The notes: generated from the sequence alone by a model not told the origin. DNA of 64,000 nucleotides from an uncultured Lachnospiraceae bacterium (GCA_902774915.1 CACYKH010000002.1:186001-250000), one strand, 5' to 3'; shown: positions 26,681 to 36,750, counted from the first letter of the stretch. Translations and numbers: made by a program.

Positions 26681-28804
26681 CTAGAAAGTCTCAGGTACTA
26701 TGTACGCTTCATCGTTACGTTGAGGAGCATTCTTTAACATGTTCTCACGATCATCACCGTTTACCACAACATCTTCTCTCATCACATTCGAAATAGGGAA
26801 GGTGTGGCTCATAGGTTCAACGTTTGATGTATCAAGCTCGTTAAGTTTGCCTACATAGTCCAGCATCTCAGTCAGATCCTTCTTGGACTTTTCTTTCTCC
26901 TCATCGGAGAGCTCTAACTTACCAAGAATACCAACATACTCAATCACTTCATCTGTTATCTGAACAGTGCCTGGGCCAGCCGTTTCATCTTCCTGGGAGC
27001 TTCCATCTGTGCCCTTCACACCAACTGTCGCCTTAATTCCGTAAGACTCGGCAATGTCATCTGGTGTCAGATGCACATCTCTCAGCTGTTCTTCTGTAAC
27101 CTCACCAGGAGCACCGCACATAAGGTCCTGTCCGTTTCCGTTCATTGGGAACGCTATTACCTCACGGATATTCTCCTCATTTCTCAGAAGCATTATCATA
27201 CGGTCAACGCCTGGTGCCATACCTGCGTGTGGTGGTGCACCAAACTGGAACGCCGTATAAAGTGCTCCGAACTTCTTCTCTAAAACATCCTTGGAGTAGC
27301 CCGCAATCTCGAAGGCCTTCTCCATAATCTGCATATCATGATTTCGAACCGCACCGGAGGAAAGCTCCACGCCGTTACAAACGATATCGTACTGGTAAGC
27401 CAGAATGTCCAGTGGATCTTTATTCATCAGAGCATCAAGACCGCCCTGTGGCATTGAGAATGGATTGTGCGTAAATCCAATCTTCTCTGTCTCTGGATCC
27501 AGCTCGTACATTGGGAAGTCATTGATATAGCAGAAGCGATATGCATTCTTTTCGATAAGATCCAGCTTCTCGCCCAGCTCAGTTCTAATCTGTCCAGCGT
27601 ATAGGCTAGCTTGCATTTCCTTATCTGCTATAAAGAAGATGGTATCGCCGATATTAAGCTCTGCCTTCTCCTTCAGCTCATCCTTCATATCCTCTGGGAT
27701 GAACTTGTCGATTGGTCCCTTGTAGCTTCCGTCGTCCAGAACCTCAAGGTAACCAAGACCGCCCATACCAATTCCCTGTGCATACTTGAGCAGTTTCTCG
27801 TGCTGACCCTTCGTGAGCCTCTCGTGGATTACGATGGCACGAACTGTCTGACCATGGAATGGCTTGAAAGTACATCTCTGGAAGAACTCAGATAAATCTA
27901 TAATTATCAGAGGGTTGCGGAGGTCCGGCTTATCAGAACCATACTTCAGCATTGCCTCTTTAAAGCTGATTATTGGGTAAGGCGCCTGTGTAACCTCATA
28001 TCCTGCAGGTGCAAACTTCTGGAATACATCTGTCAGAACTTCCTCACCAACGCGGAATACATCTTCCTGTGTTGCGAAACTCATCTCGAAATCCAGCTGG
28101 TAGAACTCACCTGGAGATCTGTCCGCTCTCGCATCCTCATCACGGAAGCATGGCGCAATCTGGAAATACTTATCGAAACCAGAAACCATGAGCAGCTGTT
28201 TGTACTGCTGTGGTGCCTGTGGAAGTGCGTAGAATTTGCCAGCGAAACGACGAGATGGAACAATGTAGTCGCGGGCACCCTCAGGGGATGACGCGCAAAG
28301 GATTGGGGTCTGGATTTCAACGAAGCCCATATCCTCCATCTTGTGTCTAATGTGGCTGATAACCTTTGAACGGAAGAGAATGTTATCCTTCACCTTCTCG
28401 TTACGCAGGTCCAGATATCTGTACTTCAGACGAACGTCCTCACGAACCTCCTTTGAAGTCATGATTTCAAATGGTACCTGAGAATATACTCGTCCCAGAA
28501 TATCAACGCTGTGCGCCTCAAGCTCAATTGTTCCTGTAGGAATCTTTGGATTGTAAGTCTCCTCGTCGCGGTGCTCAACCAGTCCCTCAACGGAAATAGC
28601 CTGCTCCTTTGTAATGCCATCGAGAAGGGTCGTATCTCTCATAACGACCTGCATCACGCCATACATATCGCGAAGATCGATAAACGAAACCCCACCATGA
28701 TCACGAATGTTCTCAACCCAACCCGCAAGACGAACATTTGAACCAACATCGGCCTCAGTCATCTTATCGATTGTTTTGTCTCTGTAGATGTTCTTGAATT
28801 CCAT
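26681..28804 (-). CDS. aspS: Aspartyl-tRNA synthetase fused to GatC
   Basis: 707 residues in one frame. Residues 1 to about 585 are a complete bacterial-type AspRS: OB-fold anticodon domain (AGWVENIRDHGGVSFIDLRD), motif 2 (FRDEDARADRSPGEFYQLDFE), GAD insertion (about 290-420), motif 3 (GMAPGVDRMIMLL). After a short Gly/Ser/Glu linker (about 598-612), residues 613-707 are GatC (EYVGILGKLELSDEEK, LDTSNVEPMSH, LKNAPQRNDEAYIVPETF). No separate gatC is present. The His in RDHGG is a residue linked in the literature to non-discriminating AspRS, which would make Asp-tRNA-Asn for the fused amidotransferase subunit; that part is inference. Confidence 0.95.
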   Translation of the reverse strand: MEFKNIYRDKTIDKMTEADVGSNVRLAGWVENIRDHGGVSFIDLRDMYGVMQVVMRDTTLLDGITKEQAISVEGLVEHRDEETYNPKIPTGTIELEAHSVDILGRVYSQVPFEIMTSKEVREDVRLKYRYLDLRNEKVKDNILFRSKVISHIRHKMEDMGFVEIQTPILCASSPEGARDYIVPSRRFAGKFYALPQAPQQYKQLLMVSGFDKYFQIAPCFRDEDARADRSPGEFYQLDFEMSFATQEDVFRVGEEVLTDVFQKFAPAGYEVTQAPYPIISFKEAMLKYGSDKPDLRNPLIIIDLSEFFQRCTFKPFHGQTVRAIVIHERLTKGQHEKLLKYAQGIGMGGLGYLEVLDDGSYKGPIDKFIPEDMKDELKEKAELNIGDTIFFIADKEMQASLYAGQIRTELGEKLDLIEKNAYRFCYINDFPMYELDPETEKIGFTHNPFSMPQGGLDALMNKDPLDILAYQYDIVCNGVELSSGAVRNHDMQIMEKAFEIAGYSKDVLEKKFGALYTAFQFGAPPHAGMAPGVDRMIMLLRNEENIREVIAFPMNGNGQDLMCGAPGEVTEEQLRDVHLTPDDIAESYGIKATVGVKGTDGSSQEDETAGPGTVQITDEVIEYVGILGKLELSDEEKEKSKKDLTEMLDYVGKLNELDTSNVEPMSHTFPISNVMREDVVVNGDDRENMLKNAPQRNDEAYIVPETF

Positions 28805-28823
28805 ACTACTGTCCTTTCTTTAC

Positions 28824-29117
28824 AAAAAAAGCCTCGAGGCGTCATAAATAACACCTCGGGGCGATTAGTTCTTCTAACCGCGGTACCACCCGCATTTTCC
28901 GTCTTCGCTATAAAGCCATCGCGAAAACAGCTCATTCGGCACTTAACGCGTTACCCTACGTGGTCACTCAGAAGTGTTCTCCGTTCAACGAGACATACCA
29001 ATGCAGTAAAACCATTTGACCCACGGCGGCTCTCAGTCCTCGGCCTCCGCTCCCTGTGATAGCCATGCCCTACGGCACGCTGAACTTCGTCTTCCTCAAC
29101 ACGACCATATTAAACAC
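28824..29117 (-). promoter_or_regulatory. T-box leader of aspS-gatC
   Basis: Minus strand: GCGGGTGGTACCGCGG (about 28878-28893) is the T-box; after it come GCCCCGAGGTGT...ACGCCTCGAGGC and a T-run (28824-28862), the terminator. The leader is about 290 nt with a long, GC-rich stem I. The specifier could not be assigned safely: GAC (Asp) triplets occur, but folding is needed. Controls the aspS-gatA-gatB operon by tRNA charging. Confidence 0.9.
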
Positions 29118-29123
29118 ACGTGC

Positions 29124-29152
29124 ATTATAATGTATAAAACCTAATAACGCAA
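29124..29152 (-). promoter_or_regulatory. Sigma-A promoter of the aspS T-box transcript
   Basis: Minus strand: TTGCGT (29147-29152), 17 bp, TATAAT (29124-29129). Start predicted near 29117. Confidence 0.7.
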
Positions 29153-29174
29153 TTGTTTTTTCTTACAAAATTCT

Positions 29175-32100
29175 TTATGGAATTGAGTAAATTATATTCA
29201 TTAAGTAAGTACCGTAATTCTTATTTGTAGCCCAACCTTTGTGCTGTGGATTTTCCTGCTGTCCCAGGTACTCGATGTACTGAGCACAACCTCTCTCCAC
29301 ATACTTAAATCTTGGATCCACGCAAGCCTGCTTCAGCGCATCCTTTGAGCCATATGCCTTCAGGTGCTGAACCTGAGCTCTAATACCAGTTCTAACATTC
29401 TCGAAGCTATAACCAGGATTTCCACCACCTGTAGCACCAAGTCCACAGAAGTTATACTGATTAGCCTTTACATCACCGCCGAACTGCAGCCATCCTGTCT
29501 CGTGCATAATCTGAGCAAATACAAGATCTGAGTTTACGCCCTCAGCATTTGCCTCCTCAACCACGATCTTACAGAATGTATTGATATCAGGGGCGCCACC
29601 TGCTGCCATTGCAGTAGTAGGATAACTCTTACCCTCACGCTTATATCTGTATACCAGATCAGTTACTGAATGTGAGCTGCCACCCATTACTGAATGAAGC
29701 TTTGTATTAGTAACCTCACCGTTTGAATTTGTATTTACGTTCTGTCCTGTCTGGCTTGTCTGATTTGTTACTGAATAAGCCAGGTCACCACTCTTATAGA
29801 AGTAATATGTCTTATTACCGATGATACGAAGGTTTGTAGCCATCTTTGCGTCATCATCGAAGTAGTACCACTTGCCATCTGACTTCAGCCAGTTTCCAGC
29901 AACCAGGTCGCCATCTGCGTTTCCATAGTACCAGTCTGAACCCCACTTGGTCCATCCAGTCTGCATTTCACCACTAGAAGCCATAAGGTAGTATTTATTC
30001 TTAACCTTTGTTACGCCAGTGCACATCTTGCCGTCGCCATCAAAGTAATACCAGTAACCCTTAATCTTCTGCCAGCAATTCTTAGCTATATAACCACTAT
30101 CGTCAGCGTAGTACCAGTTGCTACCCTGCTGCATCCAGCCAGTAAGCATTGCACCGCTACCCCAGAGGAAGAACTTCTGACCGCTAGTTGTGAGCCATCC
30201 GGTCTTCATAACTCCCTTATCACCGAAGTAGTACCAATATCCATTAACCTTCTGCCAGCAATTTACTGCAAGAGCACCGCTGCTGGTTGCATAGTACCAG
30301 TTATTACCAGACTTTATCCAGCCAGTTGCCATCTCACCACTGCCGTAGAAGCAGTAATATGTACCCTTAATTCCAACTGTACCAGTAGCCATCTTTCCGT
30401 CACCCTTCAGATAGTACCAGTAACCGCTTGAACTCTTTGTCCAAACATTCTTCAGCATAGCACCTGAATCGTTCATACAATACCAGTCGCCGCCCCACTT
30501 CTGCCAGCCAGTCATCATAATACCGTCGCTGTTGAAGAGGTAAGTCTGACCAGAAATATTGTTCACGCCAGTTGCCATCTTACCATCGGACTTAAGATAC
30601 AGCCACTTTCCAGATGAATTCTTAGTCCAAAGGTTTCTATACATCTTGCCATCGCTGGCAAAGTAATAATAATTTCCATTTATAAGCTGCCATCCGGTAA
30701 CAATCTCACCATTTGACTTAGCATAATAACTGAATCCATTTACTGCAAAGAATCCAGTACAAAGATTTCCAAGATCATTGTAGTAAATCCAGCTGCTTCC
30801 ACTCTTCTTCCAACCCTTGTTTACTACATTTCCATCAACACGGTTCTGCTGAAGGAGTCCAAGGTTCTCAGCGATACCCTGAGCATCAGCCTTACCAAGT
30901 GCATAAATCTTATCATCGGAACTAAAGTACTTCTCACAATCGCCCTGATGGTTAACATATGCATGCTCAACGATCATCGCTGGGATGCCATATTCCTTAC
31001 ATCCACGGATAACTGCATAGTAATCCGCAATAGTTCCATCTGAATACTTTGTTCCATTCTCAGAACTTCTAGTATATGTAGCACCATTTGCTATACCAAG
31101 AGCAGCAAGTTTTTTACCTATTGTTGTACCAACTGTCTTACCAACATTGTAAGCCTGTGAACTGTAGCTGCTATTTGGAACATAAACCTCAGCCCCATAA
31201 CGTGAGTTAGGTGTTACAGCCGCATTACAGTGAAGGCTTACGAAAAGGTCTGCACCAACACTGTGAGCATAGTCGCATCTCCACTGAAGGTCATTTCCAA
31301 CGCTGCCATGAAGTGATTCAGATGCACTACCACGTGTCAGGTAAACTGTAATTCCAGAAACCTTCTCAAGCTCAGCCTTACATGCATTCGCAATCTTCTG
31401 GTTAATATCTCTCTCAACATACTGCTTTCCACCGAAGTTACCAACAGCTCCTGAATCAGAACCGCCGTGACCAGGGTCAAGCACTACAACTACATTTGCA
31501 GGAGCCTTAGAAAATACTAATGTATTTCCAGTTACTGAAAGCAGACTATTTTCATTTATACTCTTTGTAATTCCATCAACTGTAGAATCAACAATCTTCT
31601 GTGAATCCTTATCGAGGCTTGCATAATCACTGTTAGAATCATTCTTTGCACTGTCATCGCCTGAAAGATCAACTTTACTATTCTCATCACCTTCAATACC
31701 AAGAACAGTTGCATTGTCGAAGTCGCCTGACATATCAATGATCTGACTCTCAAGCTCAGGATCATATTCCTCAGTCTCTGAAGCAGCAGCCTCATCTTCT
31801 TCAACCATGTAGCCATCTGGCTCCTGGTCGATATCTACGTTTACGCCAAATCTTGGAGTCATCTCATCATCTGAGAGTAACTTCTCATATTTAACTCCAT
31901 CTATTTCGTATCTAACACTCTCTACAAGATATCTACCTGCATAAGAATCATCTGGGAAGTCCAAATAAAACAGCATTGATGTATCATTGATTGTATCTGC
32001 ATCAACAACTGTTTCCATAGCTGTTGTTTCATTAAGAAGAACAACCTGTGCATTCTCGAATGCATTTCCGCCTTCACCAAGATCTATAACGAGGTACTTG

Positions 32101-32459
32101 TCAGTTGCAGGTGTATCAAAACGTCCATCTTCAATAACTGCAAAGTTAACACCCAGCTCGGAAGGAAGAACAACTTCCTCATCCTCAGCTAAATCTTCTT
32201 CAGACTCAGCATCTTCTGGCGCAGTCTTATCTGAATCCAAGTCTGCCGCATCTGCATCGTCTGCAGCTGCACTACTGCCACTGATATCAGTGTAGCCATC
32301 CTTCGCTGCACTAGGCATTGAAGCATCACCTGCTGAAGCAACCTCCTGTGTTTCTTCCGCTGATACATGATTAAGACCCTCAACCATGCCGCATGAGAAG
32401 ATCATTCCCAGCACCAGCAGAGCTATTATTATTCTTTTCTTTGTAGTAGATAGTCTCAT
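29175..32459 (-). CDS. Large secreted autolysin: amidase_3, choline-binding-type repeats, glucosaminidase
   Basis: 1094 residues. A signal peptide with no obvious lipobox is followed by an acidic region (about 50-310), then a zinc N-acetylmuramoyl-L-alanine amidase with all ligands in place: DPGHGG (His331), YVERD (Glu349), SLHCNA (His410) and VEHAYVNH (Glu498). About sixteen cell-wall-binding repeats of the GWxxxxGxWYYxxxxGxM type follow (about 547-895). The C-terminus (about 930-1094) is a glucosaminidase-like domain (VFAQIMHETGWLQFGG). Having two bond specificities on one chain, it should act in daughter-cell separation or remodelling. It has its own promoter and a WalR-like box. Confidence 0.9.
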   Translation of the reverse strand: MRLSTTKKRIIIALLVLGMIFSCGMVEGLNHVSAEETQEVASAGDASMPSAAKDGYTDISGSSAAADDADAADLDSDKTAPEDAESEEDLAEDEEVVLPSELGVNFAVIEDGRFDTPATDKYLVIDLGEGGNAFENAQVVLLNETTAMETVVDADTINDTSMLFYLDFPDDSYAGRYLVESVRYEIDGVKYEKLLSDDEMTPRFGVNVDIDQEPDGYMVEEDEAAASETEEYDPELESQIIDMSGDFDNATVLGIEGDENSKVDLSGDDSAKNDSNSDYASLDKDSQKIVDSTVDGITKSINENSLLSVTGNTLVFSKAPANVVVVLDPGHGGSDSGAVGNFGGKQYVERDINQKIANACKAELEKVSGITVYLTRGSASESLHGSVGNDLQWRCDYAHSVGADLFVSLHCNAAVTPNSRYGAEVYVPNSSYSSQAYNVGKTVGTTIGKKLAALGIANGATYTRSSENGTKYSDGTIADYYAVIRGCKEYGIPAMIVEHAYVNHQGDCEKYFSSDDKIYALGKADAQGIAENLGLLQQNRVDGNVVNKGWKKSGSSWIYYNDLGNLCTGFFAVNGFSYYAKSNGEIVTGWQLINGNYYYFASDGKMYRNLWTKNSSGKWLYLKSDGKMATGVNNISGQTYLFNSDGIMMTGWQKWGGDWYCMNDSGAMLKNVWTKSSSGYWYYLKGDGKMATGTVGIKGTYYCFYGSGEMATGWIKSGNNWYYATSSGALAVNCWQKVNGYWYYFGDKGVMKTGWLTTSGQKFFLWGSGAMLTGWMQQGSNWYYADDSGYIAKNCWQKIKGYWYYFDGDGKMCTGVTKVKNKYYLMASSGEMQTGWTKWGSDWYYGNADGDLVAGNWLKSDGKWYYFDDDAKMATNLRIIGNKTYYFYKSGDLAYSVTNQTSQTGQNVNTNSNGEVTNTKLHSVMGGSSHSVTDLVYRYKREGKSYPTTAMAAGGAPDINTFCKIVVEEANAEGVNSDLVFAQIMHETGWLQFGGDVKANQYNFCGLGATGGGNPGYSFENVRTGIRAQVQHLKAYGSKDALKQACVDPRFKYVERGCAQYIEYLGQQENPQHKGWATNKNYGTYLMNIIYSIP

Positions 32460-32568
32460 TTAAACGTCCTTTCCAATTCTACTTTGAATCTATAATTTAT
32501 TATTATCAAACTTAATAACTTAGCGCCTCAAAGGGTGAAAATATCCCCTTACCCGAAGACGTGAACCC

Positions 32569-32597
32569 ATTATAAAGGGTTAAAACCATTATGTCAA
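32569..32597 (-). promoter_or_regulatory. Sigma-A promoter of the autolysin gene
   Basis: Minus strand: TTGACA (32592-32597), 17 bp, TATAAT (32569-32574). Predicted start near 32562, giving an untranslated leader of about 100 nt. Confidence 0.85.
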
Positions 32598-32603
32598 CCC
32601 ATT

Positions 32604-32620
32604 TGTTACAAAATTGTTAC
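32604..32620 (+). promoter_or_regulatory. WalR-like box at the autolysin promoter
   Basis: TGTTAC (32604-32609), five bases, TGTTAC (32615-32620). The box is centred near -50 relative to the predicted start and ends seven bases from the -35, an activator position. It matches the box at 4350 base for base in its half-sites and spacing. Both lie 120-145 bases upstream of secreted wall hydrolases. Confidence 0.55.
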
Positions 32621-32705
32621 ATTTTTTTTACAAATTGTGACATATTTACATTTTTTCACCGGAAATTCATATTTTTTATTCGGTAATCAGAGCGGTGAAT
32701 GCCTT

Positions 32706-32765
32706 TTTAAAGCTTTTTTTTGAGATTTTAAGAGATTTTTTAGGTTTTTTTTGGTTTTTTTAGGC
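32706..32765. other. Phased A/T tracts, probably bent DNA
   Basis: Five runs of 4-8 A (minus strand) recur every 8-12 bases, broken by CC, CCT, TCTCTT and TCTC. This spacing is close to the helical repeat and predicts intrinsic curvature. It lies 110-170 bases upstream of the autolysin promoter. Confidence 0.5.
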
Positions 32766-32796
32766 GTGCGTGGGCTGCATAAACAATTCTGAGCAT

Positions 32797-33008
32797 AGAG
32801 TCACCCGTTCAGAGCTTACAACATTAGTTTTTGCCCTTAAATACTCTGTTTCGGGGAGACACTTGGGCTCACAGGCACGAAACAGAAAAAGAGTCACCCC
32901 TCATCTTCATAGAAAGGGGTGACTCCTCTTAATCTTTATTTCATATAGCCCAAACACGTTTCAAAAAGCATCAATTTAGCCTAAAAACAAGGATGCACGG
33001 GTGACTCT
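32797..33008 (-). other. Nested inverted repeats, possible structured RNA or decayed element
   Basis: Outer arms AGAGTCACCCGT / ACGGGTGACTCT (32997-33008 and 32797-32808) are an exact 12-bp inverted repeat enclosing about 190 bases. Inside are a hairpin with 11-bp arms GAGTCACCCCT (32891-32925, loop about 13) and another with 8-bp arms CTGTTTCG/CGAAACAG (32846-32885). The outer and first inner arms share AGTCACCC, so the motif occurs four times. No ORF of note is inside. The whole 32460-33128 gap (669 bases) otherwise holds only the promoter region, the A/T tracts and short repeats. Confidence 0.55.
32886..32925 (-). terminator. Intrinsic terminator downstream of rfbA
   Basis: Minus strand: GAGTCACCCCT, loop, AGGGGTGACTC followed by TTTTTCTG. 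It is the only strong hairpin-plus-T-run between the rfbA stop (33129) and the autolysin promoter, although it is 200 bases past the stop. Confidence 0.7.
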
Positions 33009-33055
33009 TCTCAAACTCTATAACAAATAGCCCGCACACACCTAATAAAGTCTCC

Positions 33056-33101
33056 AAAAGACCTATTCAGACCCAAAAACTTTAAAAGACCTAATCAGAC
33101 C
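33056..33101. repeat. Two 18-bp direct repeats just after rfbA
   Basis: AAAAGACCTATTCAGACC (33056-33073) and AAAAGACCTAATCAGACC (33084-33101) differ at one base and are offset by 28 bp. Further AAAAG/GACC fragments surround them. Function unknown; likely slippage-derived. Confidence 0.6.
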
Positions 33102-33128
33102 TCAAAAGCTTCCAAAAGCCTCAAAATA

Positions 33129-33998
33129 TTACAGTCCATTAGCCACATCAACCAGGTACTGTCCATAATGAGTCTTCATTAATGGCTCAGCCAGTTTCAA
33201 CAGCTGCTCCTTATCAATAAATCCTCTACGATAAGCAATCTCTTCTATACAAGAAATGTACATTCCCTGTCTCTTCTGGAATGCAGCAACGAAGTCAGCG
33301 GCATCAAGAAGCATGTCATGATTACCAGTATCAAGCCAGGCAAATCCGCGGCCAAGTGTCTCAACCATCAGAGTTCCGCGGTTAAGATACTCGTTATTAA
33401 TAGAAGTAATCTCAATCTCGCCTCTGGCTGAAGGCTTAACATTCTTTGCAATCTCAACAACATCATTATCATAGAAGTAAAGTCCAGGAACAGCATAGTT
33501 TGACTTTGGATTCTCAGGCTTCTCCTCGATTGAAAGAGCCTTACCATTCTCATCAAACTCAACAACGCCGTACTCTCTCGGATCCTTTACATAGTATCCG
33601 AAAATTGTAGCACCCTTCTCTCTCTCAGCGGCAGCCTTAAGAACCTTTGAGAAGCTCTGTCCATAGAAAATGTTATCTCCCAGAACAAGTGCAACTCTAT
33701 CGTTACCAATGAACTCCTCACCGATGATAAATGCATCCGCAAGTCCACGTGGTGTTTCCTGAACTGCATAGCTGAATTCCATACCAAGCTGCTCGCCAGT
33801 TCCGAAAAGCTCCTGGAATACAGGCAGATCTCTTGGTGTAGAGATGATAAGCACCTCACGAATTCCCGCCAGCATAAGTGTTGACAGTGGATAGTAAATC
33901 ATAGGCTTGTCATAAACAGGCATTATCTGCTTTGAAACAGCCTTTGTTAATGGATAAAGTCTTGTGCCAGATCCTCCGGCGAGTATAATTCCCTTCAT
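33129..33998 (-). CDS. rfbA: Glucose-1-phosphate thymidylyltransferase
   Basis: 289 residues. [23 protein letters not shown] binds the nucleotide; then [25 protein letters not shown] and [12 protein letters not shown]. Makes dTDP-glucose, the substrate of RfbB (22.5 kb), for rhamnose-type deoxysugars. Starts one base after the glycosyltransferase gene ends, so the two are one operon. Confidence 0.97.
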   Translation of the reverse strand: MKGIILAGGSGTRLYPLTKAVSKQIMPVYDKPMIYYPLSTLMLAGIREVLIISTPRDLPVFQELFGTGEQLGMEFSYAVQETPRGLADAFIIGEEFIGNDRVALVLGDNIFYGQSFSKVLKAAAEREKGATIFGYYVKDPREYGVVEFDENGKALSIEEKPENPKSNYAVPGLYFYDNDVVEIAKNVKPSARGEIEITSINNEYLNRGTLMVETLGRGFAWLDTGNHDMLLDAADFVAAFQKRQGMYISCIEEIAYRRGFIDKEQLLKLAEPLMKTHYGQYLVDVANGL

Positions 33999-33999
33999 A

Positions 34000-36552
34000 T
34001 CAGTCCTCCTCTATAACCTTCCTCAACGAGTTACTATAATACAGGTCTCCAGTTTTCGCAACCTCAGGATGCTTGCCCATAAACACACGGAACTCTCTTC
34101 TCTTCTGAGCAATCGTCTCAAAGCAATCATCCGCATCCTTCGCCCTGCTTGGACGAACCTGGTACTCCGCGTTCGCATCGTAAATAACCTTGCGTCCGTC
34201 CTTAGACATCTTATATGTATAATCTATAATCGCATATTCGCCAGCATAGTCCTCATCGAACTGTCCGTACTTCTCAAGATCAGAAAGACGGAACACCGTA
34301 ACGCCTCGACGAAGCGCCGAATAAGCACTGTAGTTGAAATACATCTCATCATACTTACTGTGGCGAGTGTACATCCATCCTTCCAAGCTACCCATATCGA
34401 GAATAACTCCAGCGTGGCTGAGGGTTCCACCTACCGCGTAGAGCTTGGCGCCGATAGCCGCAACATCCGACTTACCGGAAATGTAACTGAGCATATTGGA
34501 AATGCCATCTTCGCCCATCATTGTTACTCCAGCCTGGATGAACATAATGAACACCTTCGAACCGTCTAAGCTCTTTCCACCAGACTTTTCATCAGTTTCT
34601 CCAGCAGCACCTCGATGAGCCAAATCTTTCTTCACGCTGTCCACTACTATATTCATCTTCACAGACAAACTGCCATTTTCAGAACGGATAAATTCAAGAT
34701 TCTTGAAATCACTCTTTGATTTGATAGACTCAACTGTTCTATTGTAAGCATCGTCGTTATCTGCATCCATCACGGCAACAAATACAAGTGCATCCTCTGG
34801 AATCTGATAACGTGTGTGATAATAACCCAAATGGTCGCCTATCTCTGCAGTAGCATTTATGCCCATTCTTTCATAATGTGCCTGGAGCGCTTTCACTCCG
34901 GCATCGTAAGCATACATCTTAGCTGCAGGGTTTCCGGCCGTTGAGGTATCATTAATTCTCCAGCTGTAAACGATTTTTGTAACGTGGTGAATTTTACGAG
35001 CCTTCTCAGTACAACGAAGTATAAAGTCGTAGTCCTGAGCGCCATTGTATGTATCATCAAAGAGACCAACCTCATCAACTAGCGACTTACGAACAACAAA
35101 CATATGAGTAATGTAATTGCAGCTCTCGAGAAGCTCCTGATTAAAATCAGGTTTGATGTTAGGTTCGAATCTCTTACGGGCGTTTGCATTTGTCTTATCT
35201 TCATCGGTGTAGATTACATCTATGTCTGTATCGCTATCAACCAGACTCTCATTCATTGCCTTTACACTCTCGTAGAATGCATCTGGCGTGAAGAGGTCAT
35301 CATGATCTCCAAGAACTATAAAGTCACCCTTGGCAATAGAGAATGCCTGGTTAGTATTTGACGAAATGCCAAGCGGACCAGGAAGCTCTGCCACATATCT
35401 AACACGCTCGTCCTTCTTGGAATATTTTCCAACTATCTCAGTAAGTCTTGCAGAGTCCTTACTACCATCAGAGAAGCAAATCTCCCAGTTAGGATAGGTC
35501 TGTGCCTGAATGGACTTGATCAGTTCATCCAGGAACTTCTCATCTGTTTCATACAGAGGAACCAGAATACTGAGAAGAGGTTTATACTCAAAATCTTCCT
35601 GCAGTTTTCTTTGTTCTTCCAACTCTGCCTTATTAGGAGAAATCTTCTGAATCCACTTATTATAATGCTTATTTAAATTAACATAGGAAGGGGAAAGGCG
35701 AACCTTTACCTTAGCCATTGTTTCTCTAAATCCATAATTACGGAGATTACGGATTACCTTCTCTGAATAACGGGAGATTACATTTGCCTTTGCAAACTCA
35801 TCATCACTCTTTCCGACCGGAACTTTCTGAGAGAACTTTCTATCTCCCTCTTTCATAGAAAGCATCAACTTCTTATATTCACCATCAACGGAAAGTTCGA
35901 AGCCCAACTGCGCATCATCAGGACATTCAGGGTACTCCATAAGAACATCGTCGCGAGGTATAAAATCAATACTGTATTTCAGTAAACCATTATTTTCAGA
36001 AGCATCTTCGCTTCCCGCACCTTTGCCTAGACCCTCAATCTCAACAACCGTCGACTCACTTCCAGCCATCCAGCCCTTAACGTAAGTCTTGCCATCCTCA
36101 ACATAAGCGACATCAACACTGAAATTATAAGTATCCATCGCCTCGAAGACCTTAGTCATAGGAGCTTTGTAAATACTTATCCTCTCCTTGCTGTCATCGA
36201 AAGCATCCGGATCATCTGGAGCTGCATCACTCTCGCCAACAACAACCAGCTTGGCAGAAGTTCCGTACTCTGCCACCTTCTTCTCAGGAAGGCCGGACAT
36301 ATCAACATAGATGACCGCCAGGTAAGAAATTGTATCGCCATGGCGGCGGCGCATCTGAATAGGAGGAAGCTTCACCACTTCCATTCGACACTTGAGCGCC
36401 TTCACCGCTTTAGAACCCACAAAAATAGCAGCTCGCGGTCTCATGGTATCTAAAAATCCATCCACCGCGTAGCCCTGTACTACAATCTCTCTTTTATTAT
36501 TTGCCGAGCTTCTTACTCTATCAAAGAAGAAGCTTTGTTTACTGTTTGCCAT
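34000..36552 (-). CDS. Large family 2 glycosyltransferase
   Basis: About 850 residues. The first ~300 are a beta-rich region of unknown role, seen N-terminal to GT2 domains in Firmicutes polysaccharide loci. A GT-A domain runs about 310-560: [28 protein letters not shown], and [18 protein letters not shown] (DxD-like). The C-terminal ~290 residues (from [14 protein letters not shown]) look like a second, divergent GT-A domain, so the protein may make two linkages, as in rhamnan synthesis. Start at 36552 (MANSKQS); the TTG upstream has no better site. A composite terminator-promoter lies about 40 bases upstream. Confidence 0.85.
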   Translation of the reverse strand: MANSKQSFFFDRVRSSANNKREIVVQGYAVDGFLDTMRPRAAIFVGSKAVKALKCRMEVVKLPPIQMRRRHGDTISYLAVIYVDMSGLPEKKVAEYGTSAKLVVVGESDAAPDDPDAFDDSKERISIYKAPMTKVFEAMDTYNFSVDVAYVEDGKTYVKGWMAGSESTVVEIEGLGKGAGSEDASENNGLLKYSIDFIPRDDVLMEYPECPDDAQLGFELSVDGEYKKLMLSMKEGDRKFSQKVPVGKSDDEFAKANVISRYSEKVIRNLRNYGFRETMAKVKVRLSPSYVNLNKHYNKWIQKISPNKAELEEQRKLQEDFEYKPLLSILVPLYETDEKFLDELIKSIQAQTYPNWEICFSDGSKDSARLTEIVGKYSKKDERVRYVAELPGPLGISSNTNQAFSIAKGDFIVLGDHDDLFTPDAFYESVKAMNESLVDSDTDIDVIYTDEDKTNANARKRFEPNIKPDFNQELLESCNYITHMFVVRKSLVDEVGLFDDTYNGAQDYDFILRCTEKARKIHHVTKIVYSWRINDTSTAGNPAAKMYAYDAGVKALQAHYERMGINATAEIGDHLGYYHTRYQIPEDALVFVAVMDADNDDAYNRTVESIKSKSDFKNLEFIRSENGSLSVKMNIVVDSVKKDLAHRGAAGETDEKSGGKSLDGSKVFIMFIQAGVTMMGEDGISNMLSYISGKSDVAAIGAKLYAVGGTLSHAGVILDMGSLEGWMYTRHSKYDEMYFNYSAYSALRRGVTVFRLSDLEKYGQFDEDYAGEYAIIDYTYKMSKDGRKVIYDANAEYQVRPSRAKDADDCFETIAQKRREFRVFMGKHPEVAKTGDLYYSNSLRKVIEED

Positions 36553-36593
36553 TACTATTTTCCATTTCAAAGATTTATTCTAAACACAACTCA

Positions 36594-36635
36594 ATTCTAG
36601 CAAAAAAGAGGTAGTTCCTCAACCACCTCTTTTTT
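36594..36635 (-). promoter_or_regulatory. Composite terminator-promoter, copy 1
   Basis: Minus strand: a hairpin with arms AGAGGTGGTT/AACTACCTCT and a T-run ends transcripts from upstream. The loop side carries TTGAGG (36617-36622), and 17 bp on lies TAGAAT (36594-36599), just past the T-run. The -35 lies within the hairpin and the -10 just outside it. Drives the large GT2 gene and rfbA, if active. Two other copies in the window share the layout exactly. Confidence 0.65.
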
Positions 36636-36733
36636 ATAGAATTAAAACGATTTTACATCCCCATTTCCGTAATTTCACTAAAATGAGAAAAGGACAGATT
36701 ATTTATTAGAAAATCTGGATTATTGACAAATTC

Positions 36734-36750
36734 GTTCGACACTGTCGAAC
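36734..36750. promoter_or_regulatory. 17-bp perfect palindrome GTTCGACA-C-TGTCGAAC
   Basis: Eight-base arms around one central base, between the XRE regulator gene and the next operon. A plus-strand TATAAT lies 12 bases to the right. No T-run follows, so it is not a terminator. It looks like a dimer operator; the neighbouring XRE protein is the obvious candidate, and a LexA-type site (CGAAC...GTTCG halves) is the alternative. Confidence 0.5.

Noticed and set aside
29700-30830. Tandem DNA repeats as a separate element
   Set aside because: They encode the cell-wall-binding repeats of the autolysin and are explained by that gene.
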